The notes beneath the pieces were generated by a model, which saw only the letters and a list, made by a program, of their open reading frames with translations, was not told the DNA's origin and ran no database searches. The position numbers were made by a program, and so were the translations under genes. From the NCBI GenBank assembly GCA_030141605.1, contig JAQGDQ010000127.1, positions 250,001-314,000 of the forward strand: a stretch of DNA of 64,000 nucleotides, read 5' to 3'. This document shows, piece after piece, positions 26,801 to 38,200 of the stretch (position 1 is its first letter; every line of letters starts with the position of its first letter). This stretch comes from Tubiluchus corallicola. Taxonomy: Eukaryota > Priapulida > Priapulimorpha > Priapulimorphida > Tubiluchidae.

Positions 26801-29800
26801 TGTTTCCGGTAGTATGCTTGTTTTTTCCCAGCACGCCCAAACAAATTGCACAAATCGAGGAAGATGGGAAAATACCCGTTGCAGGTGACAGTGGCCTCCC
26901 AGCTTTGAACGGGCTGTCTATCCATAGCCAGCACCATCCCTGGTTCATTCTCTGTCTCTAGAAATAAAAAGTATAAGTTCTGCAAAAAACGGCAACCCCC
27001 CTCCCCGTTCCTTCCTGGCGGTCTGATTTCAAAAATAAATGCCCAATGAGACCACACTAGATCGAGACCTTTTGTTTGATATATAGATCGTCGAAAATGG
27101 AGCAGTCGTCGGAGCAGTAGCCCCATCAGTTATATACATGTGTGTGTGCGTGCGTGCGTGCGTGCATAGTTTTTTTTGTATACCCATATACACCCATGGG
27201 GGGGGTCACCCCAAAATAGCTACCTTGTTACATAATTTCATCGTAAGCCTATGATTAATGGATTATTTTGTTTGGGATGTTTTTAGATTAGTCACATCAC
27301 TGCGCTCCCTGAAAGCCCCGCTCCCATGACAAACAGAATGTCAAACTCATACCTGCGATATTCAGTACTAAGTCGAAAATTGTGTTCATGACAAGGAGGT
27401 TATGAGCTTTTTTGGGGTATGTATTTTGGGCCGCACCCCTGAAGGCCTTGCTCCATGACAAACGAGTAGTCATTCGTGGAATGCCACACCTATACCTACG
27501 ATATCCAATGGTCGAAAATCATGTTCCTGATGAGGAGGTTATTTTGTCACAGGCTCTTGGACTATTATCCAGTTTACCTCGTGAACTTTGCTCTCTCTGT
27601 CTGTTTTCTGTACGTTTATTCTTACCGACAACCAGTTAGTAAAGAAAGCCAGTCAATTTCGATTACTTATCAGCTGACACGAGAATAATTTTCTTGCATA
27701 TGGTAACTAGTGAGTAGCTGAATATTTGTAGCATGTTTACAAAATTTAAGCTTTACTTCTCAAAATTTGAATTTTTGTGATGGAAAAGTGAGAAGTCACC
27801 TGCTTAAATTGCTTATTGTTCAAATGAAGTTTGCTACCTAACAGCTGCCCTAATATTTTGTCCTTTTATATATATATTAGCAATAATAAGTAGCAGCTGT
27901 CTTTAAAATTTTCATTAATTTCATACCTTTGTGTAACCATAAATGAACAGTTACCATTCATTAGTCAGTCAAGCCCTTTTAACCCATTTTCAAAAACATG
28001 AAATCTACAATGACATTTAGAAGTCCAAGAAATTGTGAGTAAACCAAGATTTGAACCCAGAACCTTGTGGTATCAGGCCACACCTCCATTCTTTACAACC
28101 CTCATGGTCTGGTTGAAACATGGCTCATACTGCTCAGCAAACAATCAGCCAGAGCCACCTATTCACAGCAGAAAAGAATGTAACTACATAAGCTGCCATT
28201 CCCCTGTCACATAGAAAATAAAGTTCACACAGCAGTGACATCACTAGGTCATACCATACTCAACAGTCTAGAAGGAGAAAGACTCAGAAAAATGGTGAAT
28301 CAGTGAAGGTTCGCACCCAGGTATCAAAAAATTTCTCAAACAGAAGAGTTTTGTCTTTATGAAATAATTTAGTTCGATCAATATCATTGTTGTTTGTTAC
28401 ACAGGAAGCCAATGTTTCTTAAATAGGAAATCATTGCCTGTTTAACAGGAAATCACATGCAAAATGGGATGAAATGAATATCTTAGCTACATATCACCCA
28501 CCTGATAAAGATTATGGTCATATGAAGGTAGACGAACCTAAAACTCCGTACAATTACGAAAATCCAGAAGAAAATGAAAATCTTGATTCACTTGCCATAG
28601 ATGAAGTCGCTAAGAGGTAAGTGCAATTTCGGCATTTCGGTATTGAAATAAAACTGAATTATTTTCATTAGTGATCCATCGTTAAGCTAATGGGCTTTAC
28701 TTGTTTACAGGCTTACATTTAAATTTTATTAGTGCTTGTTTATGTCAGGTTAATTGTTTTACAAGACTATGCATAGTATATAACATCAGCTTGCATTTAC
28801 AAGATTATATAGCATTTTTGAAAATATAAGTCTATATGCGTTTGGCTGGGCAAATTAACTGTAATAAGAATGTACCATTTTTCACAAATAATGATTCCGT
28901 TAAACCTGTTTGCACTTTTGTAAATTGAACAAGATTTTTCAGTTAAATTCTTTGATTGTCTAGCAAAAGTTATTTTGTCAAGGACCTAGTAAAAATGTTT
29001 TCCAAATGTTGTTTTCTGTGGGCTAAGGGATGAGCTACAGTTTAAGTTGTCGGATAATTGGGTATAAATATTTAATCTCAGCATCCACGCATTTTTTTGA
29101 AAACATTAAGCATTCCTTTCATTTCCAGTGTTTAGTTGGACATAGCTATTTAAATGAGTCTATGATAATAAGAACCAAAAAAGAACTCAGTATTATGCAT
29201 GCTGCATTTAACTGCAATGAGGCACGATTAAGTTCAGTGTGAGATTTAAATTCTTATAGCAAAGTGCATGTGAGACAAAAAATATATATTTAAATGTTAT
29301 GCAAAAAAGTGCACAACGTTTAGTTCACCTGCAATATTTACATTGTATTGCCTGTTACTGTAATAGGTTAGAGAAACAAGCTGATGCGGAACCAAGAGCA
29401 ATGGTGCCAAAGTCACCACTGGAAGATGAAGAAGATGAGGAAGATGATGGTGACCCATACGCAAATCTTACTGAGGAAGAGCGAGGTATGTTTAGCATCA
29501 TAAAGCTGATTAATAAGGTAGTGGAGCCTTGTTATTGACCTACAGTTTCATACAATAAATCCACGTGGGTAAAATTTTCTAACTACACCAGAAGAAGTCA
29601 GTTTGCTGCATTGCAGACCACAGCTCATCGCAGTTCATAGTGCTGAGGCTGAACTAGGTTGCCTGGTAAACAAGGAAATATCGTGATGACCAAGCATTTT
29701 TTGTTTTGTCTAGTTTCTAAGCTCTGCAGTGGTAATTGTTAAATTACTGGTCTGTCAGTTTATGATTATTATTGAGCTGTAATGCCAGGCCAACAGGGAA

Positions 29801-30525
29801 AGTTACCAATTTGCTTGAATGCTTTATAATATGGTTTGTGTTATAGTCAGCAAAATTCTGTGTTAGCAGTTTATATACCAGTTGAATTGGCCATATATCT
29901 ACACCTTTATGTTAAAAGCAGTTATTAGTATTAAACAGTTTCCAGAATTTTGTTGCAAGAAGTAATATTTGTTGAAAAAAAATCAAATCACTCTTTTAAA
30001 GCTTAAAGTAGTAATTATGTATTCCAAAATGTAAATAAACAAATAAATGAGTTGTCAGTCATTGTATAAAGAGAAAACATGTAAACTGTCTTTTTGATAA
30101 ATGCTTTAGCACAGCTTTGTTTTTTATTTTAGCACGGAGGCGATCCTTTGAAGTAGCAAGAAAAAAACACTACAATGAGTTTTACGCAGTACAGCTTGCA
30201 AGAAAATTGATGGAGGAAGAAGATGATGATGACGATGATGATGATGGTGGTGACACCAACAATGACAAAAAGACGACAAGTATTACCTCACAGGGTTAGT
30301 AAATATCACATATTTGCAATGCAGACTTTCAGGAACTTGAGAATGTTTTTAGGTGGTTTTGTCCATTTAAAAATATATTTTTCTCGTAGTACTTTTATAG
30401 TATGTTTCTCCAAGTTAATTGTTGTCGTTGTTTATAAATTTCATTTGTGTCTTGCAGAGTCACCAACAAAAGCACAGGCAGAATTTCCAAAAGGAAAGAG
30501 TTCGAGGAGCTCACCCAAGAAGTAA
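17787..30525 (+). CDS. PPP1R2: Protein phosphatase 1 inhibitor 2 (I-2)
   Basis: Intrinsically disordered inhibitor and chaperone of PP1 catalytic subunits in cytosol and nucleus. Five exons join in phase: 17787-17872, 28449-28616, 29367-29485, 30133-30294 and 30458-30525, giving 200 residues (human 205). All three PP1-contact segments are present in order: KGILK (residues 12-16), [17 protein letters not shown] (30-46) and the active-site helix [16 protein letters not shown] (135-150). The GSK3 phosphorylation site that relieves inhibition is conserved as EPKTPY (Thr61). Acidic stretches lie at 104-114 and 152-162; the second is an eight-residue Asp run encoded by a GAT/GAC repeat. The C-terminus is Lys/Ser-rich and ends SSRSSPKK. 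The ATG is the first in frame, though an out-of-frame upstream ATG overlaps it. Identification is certain at family level. Confidence 0.96.
18040..18982. mobile_element. Non-autonomous hAT-like DNA transposon with 8-bp target duplication
   Basis: The element is bounded by inverted ends CAAGGCTG (18040) and CAGCCTTG (to 18982). Just inside, related inverted blocks gggtactg...acgatacggtatttt and aaaataccgtacagtaccc (read on opposite strands) extend the similarity. It is flanked on both sides by the identical octamer CCTGTGTA (18032-18039 and 18983-18990), the 8-bp duplication typical of hAT transposons. At 943 bp it encodes no transposase, so it must have been mobilised in trans. It lies in PPP1R2 intron 1. 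Confidence 0.85.
19182..19245 (+). repeat. Short fragment of the 600-bp dispersed repeat
   Basis: The stretch aaggcaaaccagaccctg followed by taaactatataggtcataac matches the left end of the repeat copies at 25149 and 49317. Only the first 60 or so bases are recognisable. Confidence 0.45.
21990..22156 (+). repeat. Tandem duplication, 83-bp unit, two copies
   Basis: Two adjacent, nearly identical units. Each runs from tatatataatatataacc to gggcaccgctgaactga. The second copy differs mainly in the length of the leading TA run. Located in PPP1R2 intron 1. Confidence 0.9.
24240..24410 (+). repeat. TA and TG dinucleotide runs
   Basis: Short (TA)n tracts at 24241-24249 and 24317-24332, then tgtgtgtgtgcgtgtg at 24367-24384. 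The phrase gagaattgaact / gagaattcaact recurs beside the two TA tracts, suggesting a small imperfect duplication. Confidence 0.7.
25149..25790 (+). repeat. Dispersed repeat (about 600 bp), copy 1
   Basis: Aligns over its whole length with 49317-49905 in the same orientation. Shared landmarks in order are aagcaaaacc, acgtgaaagaattatt, agttcttcgct.ttacatgcatttcg, gacgaactgc, gaatttttatcttaaaa, aatctcttacagta, gttaattaagattttaatc and tcttcctttaa. It has no ORF of note and no obvious terminal inverted repeats, so its class is unknown. Confidence 0.8.
26155..26390 (+). repeat. Degenerate CACACC/ACCAT array
   Basis: About 235 bases almost free of G on the plus strand, built from imperfect CACCACACCAT-type units. 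A short GAT/GAC run follows at 26391-26421. The open frame across it (78 codons, Thr/His/Pro-rich) is a by-product of the repeat. Confidence 0.85.
27120..27200 (+). repeat. TG/TGCG simple repeat and G run
   Basis: tgtgtgtgcgtgcgtgcgtgcgtgc-type tract at about 27139-27165, followed within 40 bases by a run of eight G (27199-27206). Confidence 0.85.
27301..27550 (+). repeat. Imperfect tandem duplication of about 125 bp
   Basis: Two diverged units in tandem share ccctgaa.gcc..gctcc.atgacaaac, then ..actcatacct.cgatat.cca, gtcgaaaat..tgttc.tga and gaggttat. The first is at about 27305-27405 and the second at about 27433-27545. Located in PPP1R2 intron 1. Confidence 0.6.
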
Positions 30526-33500
30526 TACATTCAGCTACGCTTTACGAAAGGTATTTATGGTGAGTGCAAATTATCATCTCAATCCTGTAGTAATTGCTGT
30601 CATAATAATTGTCATCATTATTGTATAATTAAACAAAATATTTTATATTACTTCATCATTTTTCCTGTCTTAGTAAGACTTTTGTTGAATGCCACACATT
30701 TATGCATTTGTGCATTGTTTATTGTACATAATATTTGTTGCAATGAAAACAAGGTTGGCATTTTAGAGAAGTAATTTAACAAGGTTCTTTTAGTATTGAT
30801 TACGTCAAATTCTCCAATCAAATACTGTTATCTAAAGAACATTTAATGATGCAAAATGTAGAAATTCAGTCATTTTAATATTAAATTTTGTATGCAGGGC
30901 ATTTTAATGTAGGAAGCAAAGATTAGGGAATTTGATTAAGTAATTAGGGTAATAGAGAACCATTCCTTGCAAAGAGATTGAAGAGAATGAATTATTTAAA
31001 ATTTAGAAATTCTAAAATGTGCCCAATTTGCAATTTATTCAGAATTATGCTGTTCTTTAACAATTGAATCTTTTTTTTACCGAAGAATACTGCATCCTGT
31101 GATTGCGTGAGCAGCCTGTGATGGATTTTAGCGTGGTTATCATGGGTGAAATCGTGGAATCGTAATAGATCCTTGCTGGAGGAACTTCATATCAGATCAT
31201 CAAATGAGTCTGTAGTGCAACAAAACTATTTTATAGATAGTAATTATACTTCATATGTATAAATATTCATAATTTACTTATGTAATGTGGCAATTTGTTA
31301 CCCTCACAACTTCAAAATTCTTGTTAGTTGGCATTATTAAGTTTTAAATTATTAATGCAAGCGATGTCCACAGGAGATGTCTATCCATATCTTAGTTGCC
31401 CTTCTGTATTTTAAAGGTGACAGTGTCTATACAGTGACCTGCAATAGCTTCAACATCTCTCTCTAATAAAGATTAGTCCATACTGTCATTTCATACCAAT
31501 GCAAATGTAGTTACAGTGCAGTACAATCGTACATATGCAGTCTATCAGATAATGCTCATCCATATGCAGTTATAGCAGTCGGTGCTTTGCTGCCCAAAAA
31601 TAACAATGGTTTGAGTTGCACAACATAACAATTTTCTAACAGCAGGGCTAAAAGTTTCTTTCCATCCTGTTAGGCTTGTGCTACACTGTAAACATTACTG
31701 GCGTCTAACATAATGTCAATCATTTTCTTTGACTGCCCAATCAGTGGACAAGTCATTTCGCACCCCTGCAGAGCTTACTTAATGCAGGTACGTTCGGGAC
31801 ATTTAGACACAGCTGGCTCTAATACTGTTATGAAAAATGCTCAGCTTTTCATTAGTTAGCGGGAGAAGTGTTGGTCTGGTTATAGATTTTATTTTTATCA
31901 ATTGAAATTGCAAGTGAATTAGTGGAAATATATAGTTTAGTTTCATTTATGGTTTTGCAAGTTAGATAAAAACAACTATTCGGTTAACTTTAAATAAGGA
32001 CAAAACAAAATGTTTTCTTTTCTGGCCAGTTTTTATAAATCTCAATGACTTCTTCACAGTCAAAATTAATTCAAATGTGGTCAAAATATATATTATACAT
32101 TAATGTAGTATTAGTTAACTTTACGCTAGTTTTCTGGTTATAATCATGGGACTTAACGTAACTCGGGCATTCAATATAAGGGTCGTCGATGGAATGGAAC
32201 AATCAAAGTTATTCCATTTCTGTAGCCTAACAAACAGAAAAATACAAAAACTGAATAAACCTTGCAGATGAGCATGTGATCAGTTAATATCGAAAAAATA
32301 TATCGCAGGTTTGATGTTCGTATGTTTAAAGGCGAGAGAGACAAAATTTTTGTTGCTCATTTATTGTAAAGCAAGGCTAACTAGCTTAGTTTCTTTATTA
32401 TACTGATGTCCCTGTATTTTGTAGTGCTTTGAAACTTCGTCTCTACATTTTGTTTAAATTTGAAAAGTCCATTTTTGGCTATTTCAAGTGTTAATTTCGT
32501 GTAAAAATAAGTGCTGCTCCGCAAATTTGTGTTTATGAAAAAGTGCAATCAGTTTATTTGCTGATTAGATATTAGTTGTGACTGTCACATTGTTTAGTTT
32601 AGTTTAGTTTAATTTAGACAATTGTTGTCCAGCGTGAGCTGTTGTCCCGATTGCGACTGACCGTGCTTACATTACAGCAGCGGCAGAGTGACAGACCAAT
32701 GTGTTTGACGTCGATTATTGTAGCAGGTTGCTTCACATTACGTATACACGAGAGCCATGTGACATTTAATTTTTTGTGCCTATTCAGTTCATTGCCATTT
32801 TATTAGTAATCATGTTCTCAGTTAATAATCAGTTATTGAAATATTGGAGGACTATTACAATTGAAGTTAAAACATTACATTTCATTAAAAGAATTTAGAG
32901 TAAAAGGTTATTGGAGGACTATTACCATTGAAGTTAAAAGATTACATTTCACTAAAAGAATTTAGAGTAAAAGGTTATTAAGTTTAGCATTGGGATTAAC
33001 AGGCTAGCAGCTAAATATTTTTTAGCTTGATCGGTGGGTACCTATCTGTCCAACACAATTCATTTTATTAGATGTCAATGTGCAATACTACATTGTAAAT
33101 ACGGTACAGAATTTATTCTGAAACATTAAATCAAATGTTTATGGTTATGTGCTAGGTCGTGCCAGCTAGGATTTTTATTTGTTATTAACTGATGTAAGAA
33201 TTTTCTTAAGCATGCTTGCAGCGATAAGTAGATCTGTTTACAATCTTGATGATATGTAAGTACTGTTAGGAGACAAAGTGTTTTTTAATTGCAAAGAAAC
33301 TGTATCTTTTTACTTTCAAATGTTATTATGGTGATGAATAACATTATCATGATGGGTAATGTCATGGTATCACAAGTTCAAAATAGCATTTTATAAGGGT
33401 GAATCAAAAATGGAGGTAATTTCGAAAAACACTCAGATTTTTGCATCATACTTCATAGTATCCACAAGCACATTAACAGAGGCGTGGAACTTCAACTCTT

Positions 33501-35222
33501 GCAGATTAATGCATTCACCTGTCAGAGCAGGCACTGCATCTTGGAATGCCAAAAAAGAACTACACATGTATCGTTCATGTAAGTTACCTTGTCAGAATTA
33601 TTTGAGACACCAAGCAGAGCGCAAAAATATAAACTGCAAAGGAAAGTTTCATGAAACGTGGGTGTAATCCACTGGTTACAATGTGATTTCTGCTCTCTCA
33701 AGTAAGTCACAAGATGAAGTAACTGTTATATTAAACCAAGTACGTTCAAGTTATAGATGACATGTTACTATGTTTACAAATTTTCATTTATGTGTTGTGG
33801 TTATTAATGTATGCTTGTATGCTAGTCATTGCTGGTCTATAGTTTCATTGTTGGCAGCATTGCAAATTTCTTTAAGCTACTTGATATGTAAAAACTGAAT
33901 AATAATATGACAGTTTATTATTTAACAAGAATGGAAATGTCAACTTTTTTTTCATCTGTTATTTGTTGATTGAGACAACTCTGGTATACAGCAGTTAATT
34001 TATTTGATTATATGATGGAAATCTGTATGTATCTGTTATTTTGATTACAAAATCAGCAACCTCGAAAATATAAAGATAACTACTAGTGATATGTTCAGTG
34101 ATTACTCAAATATTTATTGTCTAAGGTTTGTCAGGAATACTTAAGTACCAAACAATGTTAAATTTCAAGTATTATTCAAGAAAGTTGTTTCCATTGTGCA
34201 GGGATTGTGCTTACCAGTAAACTATTTGGATTACTGTTAAGTTGTGGAAATATAGAAATAATAATTAAAGTGTAATTTTTCCCCATTTAAACCAGTAACC
34301 CACATAATCTATTGGTGTAAATGCTTGAGACAAGCTGGTCTTCCATTACATTTCCACTTTACGCATTCATCACGTGGTCAGAGCATTATAATGTAGTTCT
34401 GTATTATACTGTTTCATTATTAGTTGTTATATAGGTTACCTTACATGTAAATAATGGTATCAACTTTACTAATGTTCATTGTAGAAAAATATTAATCCTA
34501 CAGATGTTACATGCAACCATATCGAATATACCTTGATGAAGGCAAATTATTGTATGTGATAGAAATTAGGATAATTAGTCTGGCTCTAAACTTAACCAAT
34601 TTTCATTGGACTGTTAATGAAATTTGATGTGAACACTAATTAATAAATTGTTAGACTCCGTAGCCAAAGTTATCTCTTTTTCAAGAAAGCCCCTCTTACA
34701 AGAACAGTTGCAGAACAAACCAGGCTCTTTAATTCCAAGAAAGAATGCAAAGTTTTCTTGTTAAACTCGTATTTATTAACAACAACATATCACAGATGAA
34801 AAAAATCACAGATTTACAGAGCTAACAATACATCAAAAAAATCAGCAAAGATCACTCTCAAAATTATTGCATAACTGAATAAATAGAAACAAAAGTGGCC
34901 AGTCATGAAACTAAACAATTCAATTTGTAGGCTTAAGAAGTTGAGCAAAAATTTAAATATCATATTGGACAGATTTGAGCCAATGTCCTACTTTGTTATT
35001 ATTATAACAGTAACTATGTTGCCCATTATTGTGTTTGTAAACAAGAACAATTAGCACCTTAAACACGTAGATTTAGATTATCCTCAGAGAATATTATATT
35101 ACTACACAATGTAGTGTAAGAAGCTATGTGATGTTACAGCCACCGATTTGACAAAATATGATAAACAAAGGGAAGAGTGGATGTACCAGCAACAAGCATT
35201 TTTGTGCTAAAATATCGAACCA
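30526..35222. other. Intergenic region between convergent PPP1R2 and TYSND1
   Basis: Should hold the 3' untranslated regions of both genes. ATTAAA at 30629 and AATAAA at 31465 are possible PPP1R2 poly(A) signals. A 67-bp tandem duplication lies at 32844-32977. The ORF at 33359-33667 (102 codons) shows no family resemblance and is probably chance. The remainder is AT-rich with nothing recognised. Confidence 0.5.
32844..32977 (+). repeat. Tandem duplication, 67-bp unit, two copies
   Basis: Units 32844-32910 and 32911-32977, each starting ttggaggactattac and ending gagtaaaaggtta. They differ at only a few positions. Located between PPP1R2 and TYSND1. Confidence 0.92.
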
Positions 35223-38200
35223 CTATAACTTGCTGTGTGGCAATGACTTCAAATTCCAGAGTGATTTAACTTTTTGGTCAAATACATGCAAGCTTTCAAA
35301 AACTTTAGTATCTACAAAAACAAATAAGATTGATGTTGTTTTTTATACACAATGTTATACAGTATACCTAGATATATATCCTGTACTGTCCTAACTTGAT
35401 GTAGGCATTTTAATTTTGATGCATGAACAATCAGAATAACAGGAGGTGGCGATAAAATATCTGTGTATCACTATGTTCCATTAATAACTAAAGAAAAAAT
35501 ATAAAACCACCAAATATATTCTTTGCATTTTATATGTCAAAAACTACACGGTTGCTTTTTTAAGAAAACATTGCCCCAAACAAGATAAATGGCTACTCAA
35601 GGTAGGGAGCTACAGCAAAAAGGTGAAAACATAAATACATGTACAGAGAAGTAGAATTCAGGCAACTAGTTTGTTAGTGTTCTTGAAACACTTCACAATG
35701 ACAAAAAAGTGTTGGATCTTGGAAAAGTGTAGTAAGTATCAGGAATTGCAATTATTAGAAATCAATTTATAAAAATCAATGAGCTGTTAGCAAATGTCAT
35801 GTGACGGCTCCTGAACGCTCATAGAAACTTACCTTTACATTTATGGTATAATTTAATGAATGGGAGAATTGCTGACAATGGAATTGCAAAGTTTACATGC
35901 GGATAAGAAACATCGTTTATATTATCTCTGAAATGAAAACATAAATTTTTATTTAGCCTTTTTTTCGGAATCTAGTCAGTCCACCACAAAATGCTTCAGT
36001 TGAGTTACAAGGGTAACGCAAAAAGTTATGCTATGAGCCGTACAACTTAGTTTATTTTGTAATTTACCGGAAACATCTTAATGGTTTCTTAATACTGTGT
36101 GAGACACAGAAGTCAGGAATGCAAAACAATCAATATGCTGCATGTCAAATTGGTAGTGTATGGTCACCTGTTTCCAGCACAATTCTAAACATTCAAAAAG
36201 TTTGGTACAGCTTATCAGAAATAATATTAATGTACACTAGTAGTGGTAAAGTTTGAGATTGTTATACTGTCCAAAAAGTCTAACTTGGTAGTAGTTGGAA
36301 GCTGAGGGAAGTAGCAGCAGCACCCCCTCTGGAGTTATTGACTAAATGTATTAGTAAGCCATATAATCATTAGTAGGAGTACTTAGACTGACAAAAGGAA
36401 AACGTATTCTGAACCACCATTCAGCTGCTCAAGCAGACCACTGAACAGACCTGTGTTAATGCATTGGTTTCAAGGTACATAAGTTTATTAACATTTTAAA
36501 CAATTATTATTTTGTGGGTGTGGGTGTATACTCGTAACAACAGAGAGCATACTATATTTTAGATGACTATACTGAAATTGCCAAAAGCAGGAGATGAGTA
36601 CAATTCATATAAATCCGTACCCTCAAATGTGCACAAGAAAGAATATTTATTTCCATTCCAGGACAAAGTTTTCTGTGTTCATATATATCTTGTCCTAACA
36701 GCCAATGACAGCTACACATTCCGTAACAGCTACTGCAAATGTGCCACAGAATTTTGCTTTTCAGCCTTTGTTCTTGTCCTTCCAGGGCTCAGAATAGTAG
36801 CAATTTGTTCAAAAAGGTAAAAGAGATAAGTACACTAAGCAAGAGCCTTACCTACAGTTGCAACAGATAATTCCCATTAGAGCAAGCGAACTATCTATTA
36901 AAGCTCCTCCACTCACACCAGGATGGACTGCACAAGTAGTCTGAAGAACAAAAACACAGAGTACATTGATAAATTTTCAAATTGCAATGCACATGCGCAA
37001 AAAACTATGAATTATGCTATACAATTAAGCCTTCATTAATGAATGTTTACCACATATTTCTCACTTAAGTTAAGGAGCTTTATAAGGAAGTACTTTCTAA
37101 CTGAAATTAAAACGACTATTTGTAGTACTGATTATAGCAAGCAGTCATATTGGCACATCTCTATGTGCACTTGCCTGTATGCAGTACGTATATATAGGTA
37201 ATGTAAAATAGAAGAGAAAACTAATAACAGTAGAAATAAAACATGACATTTTAGATGGTTTAACGCGAGAAGGAAACAAAAAAGAGAAAAAGCTACATCT
37301 GCAAAAGCCCTCAACTTATCTCTGTTAACTATATGAAGATAGTTCATGAAAAAATGGAAAAATAACAGCTCACTAACCAACCAACAAAACAAATATTTGA
37401 TGTTTTAATTTGACAGAATAGGTAATATCACAAGGTCACCAAAATTCAAGAAATGTTTGACTTGCATGAGCTAAGCACTGCTGATTTTTGCTCCTAAATC
37501 ACATCTGCATGTTTTCACATTATTCACTATAGAAGAGGGCATCATTTCATGTTAATTTGCTTAGTTAATATTGCATCATATTAATATTGCATTTTGTTAG
37601 ATGCATTAGCATTTTTAAGTGAGGACTAACTGCTCTGTTAGCCGCTATTTATGTCAATTTGCTCTAAACGAGGTTAATAATAATTATAGTTTATTAAGAT
37701 TGATAAAGGCAGTTCGACAAGGGAAAGACAATAGGGACAACATAGGTAATTCTAGTTTATACAAAATAGATTCAAAGCCTTAATATTTCTAATAAAGCAT
37801 GAAAATTCTACCAATGGGTAGGCCCAGTAAGAGGTAAAGAAGATACATGGCAGCAGAAGTCACAGGAAATAAGTTTGCCCACCAGAGTTCATTATAGTCC
37901 TCAAATAAAGTTTCTTTCGCAAAAGTATCAGAAGTATTAGAGAAGTTTTTGCCTAAAAACCATTCACTACCCCAAGTTATGCATTACAATAAGAAATATT
38001 AAAGCAGTGATACTTGCCTGTGTGTATAAAATTTTAAGCACAACAGACTGTGCATTATGGCACCAATACAAAGTAATTCTAATAGGCAAAAGTAAAGTGC
38101 TAGCATAAACAAATTTGTAGTGGTGAAGATTTAGGTGCAGAAAAGAGGTATTGAAGATTCTGATTCTGTCAATATCATTTGCTAGGAAAACTAATTTTTA

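Larger units (their letters stand above)
17873..28448 (+). other. PPP1R2 intron 1 (10.6 kb)
   Basis: Very long first intron between donor gtaagt and acceptor tgtttaacag. It contains the hAT-like element, an 83-bp tandem duplication, one copy of the 600-bp dispersed repeat, a CACACC-type array, an imperfect 125-bp duplication and several dinucleotide runs. Around 22450-24000 the sequence is less AT-rich than the surroundings but shows no recognisable exon. Confidence 0.7.

Noticed and set aside
26763-27126. 119-codon minus-strand ORF with an overlapping second frame
   Set aside because: No recognisable domain, and two overlapping frames of similar length suggest a locally stop-poor stretch within PPP1R2 intron 1.
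28040-28110. tRNA-like B-box sequence (gatttgaacccagaacc) on the minus strand
   Set aside because: No A box at the right distance and no cloverleaf; could be another SINE fragment but evidence is too thin.
33359-33667. 102-codon plus-strand ORF
   Set aside because: No homology recognised, no splice partners and no conserved pattern.
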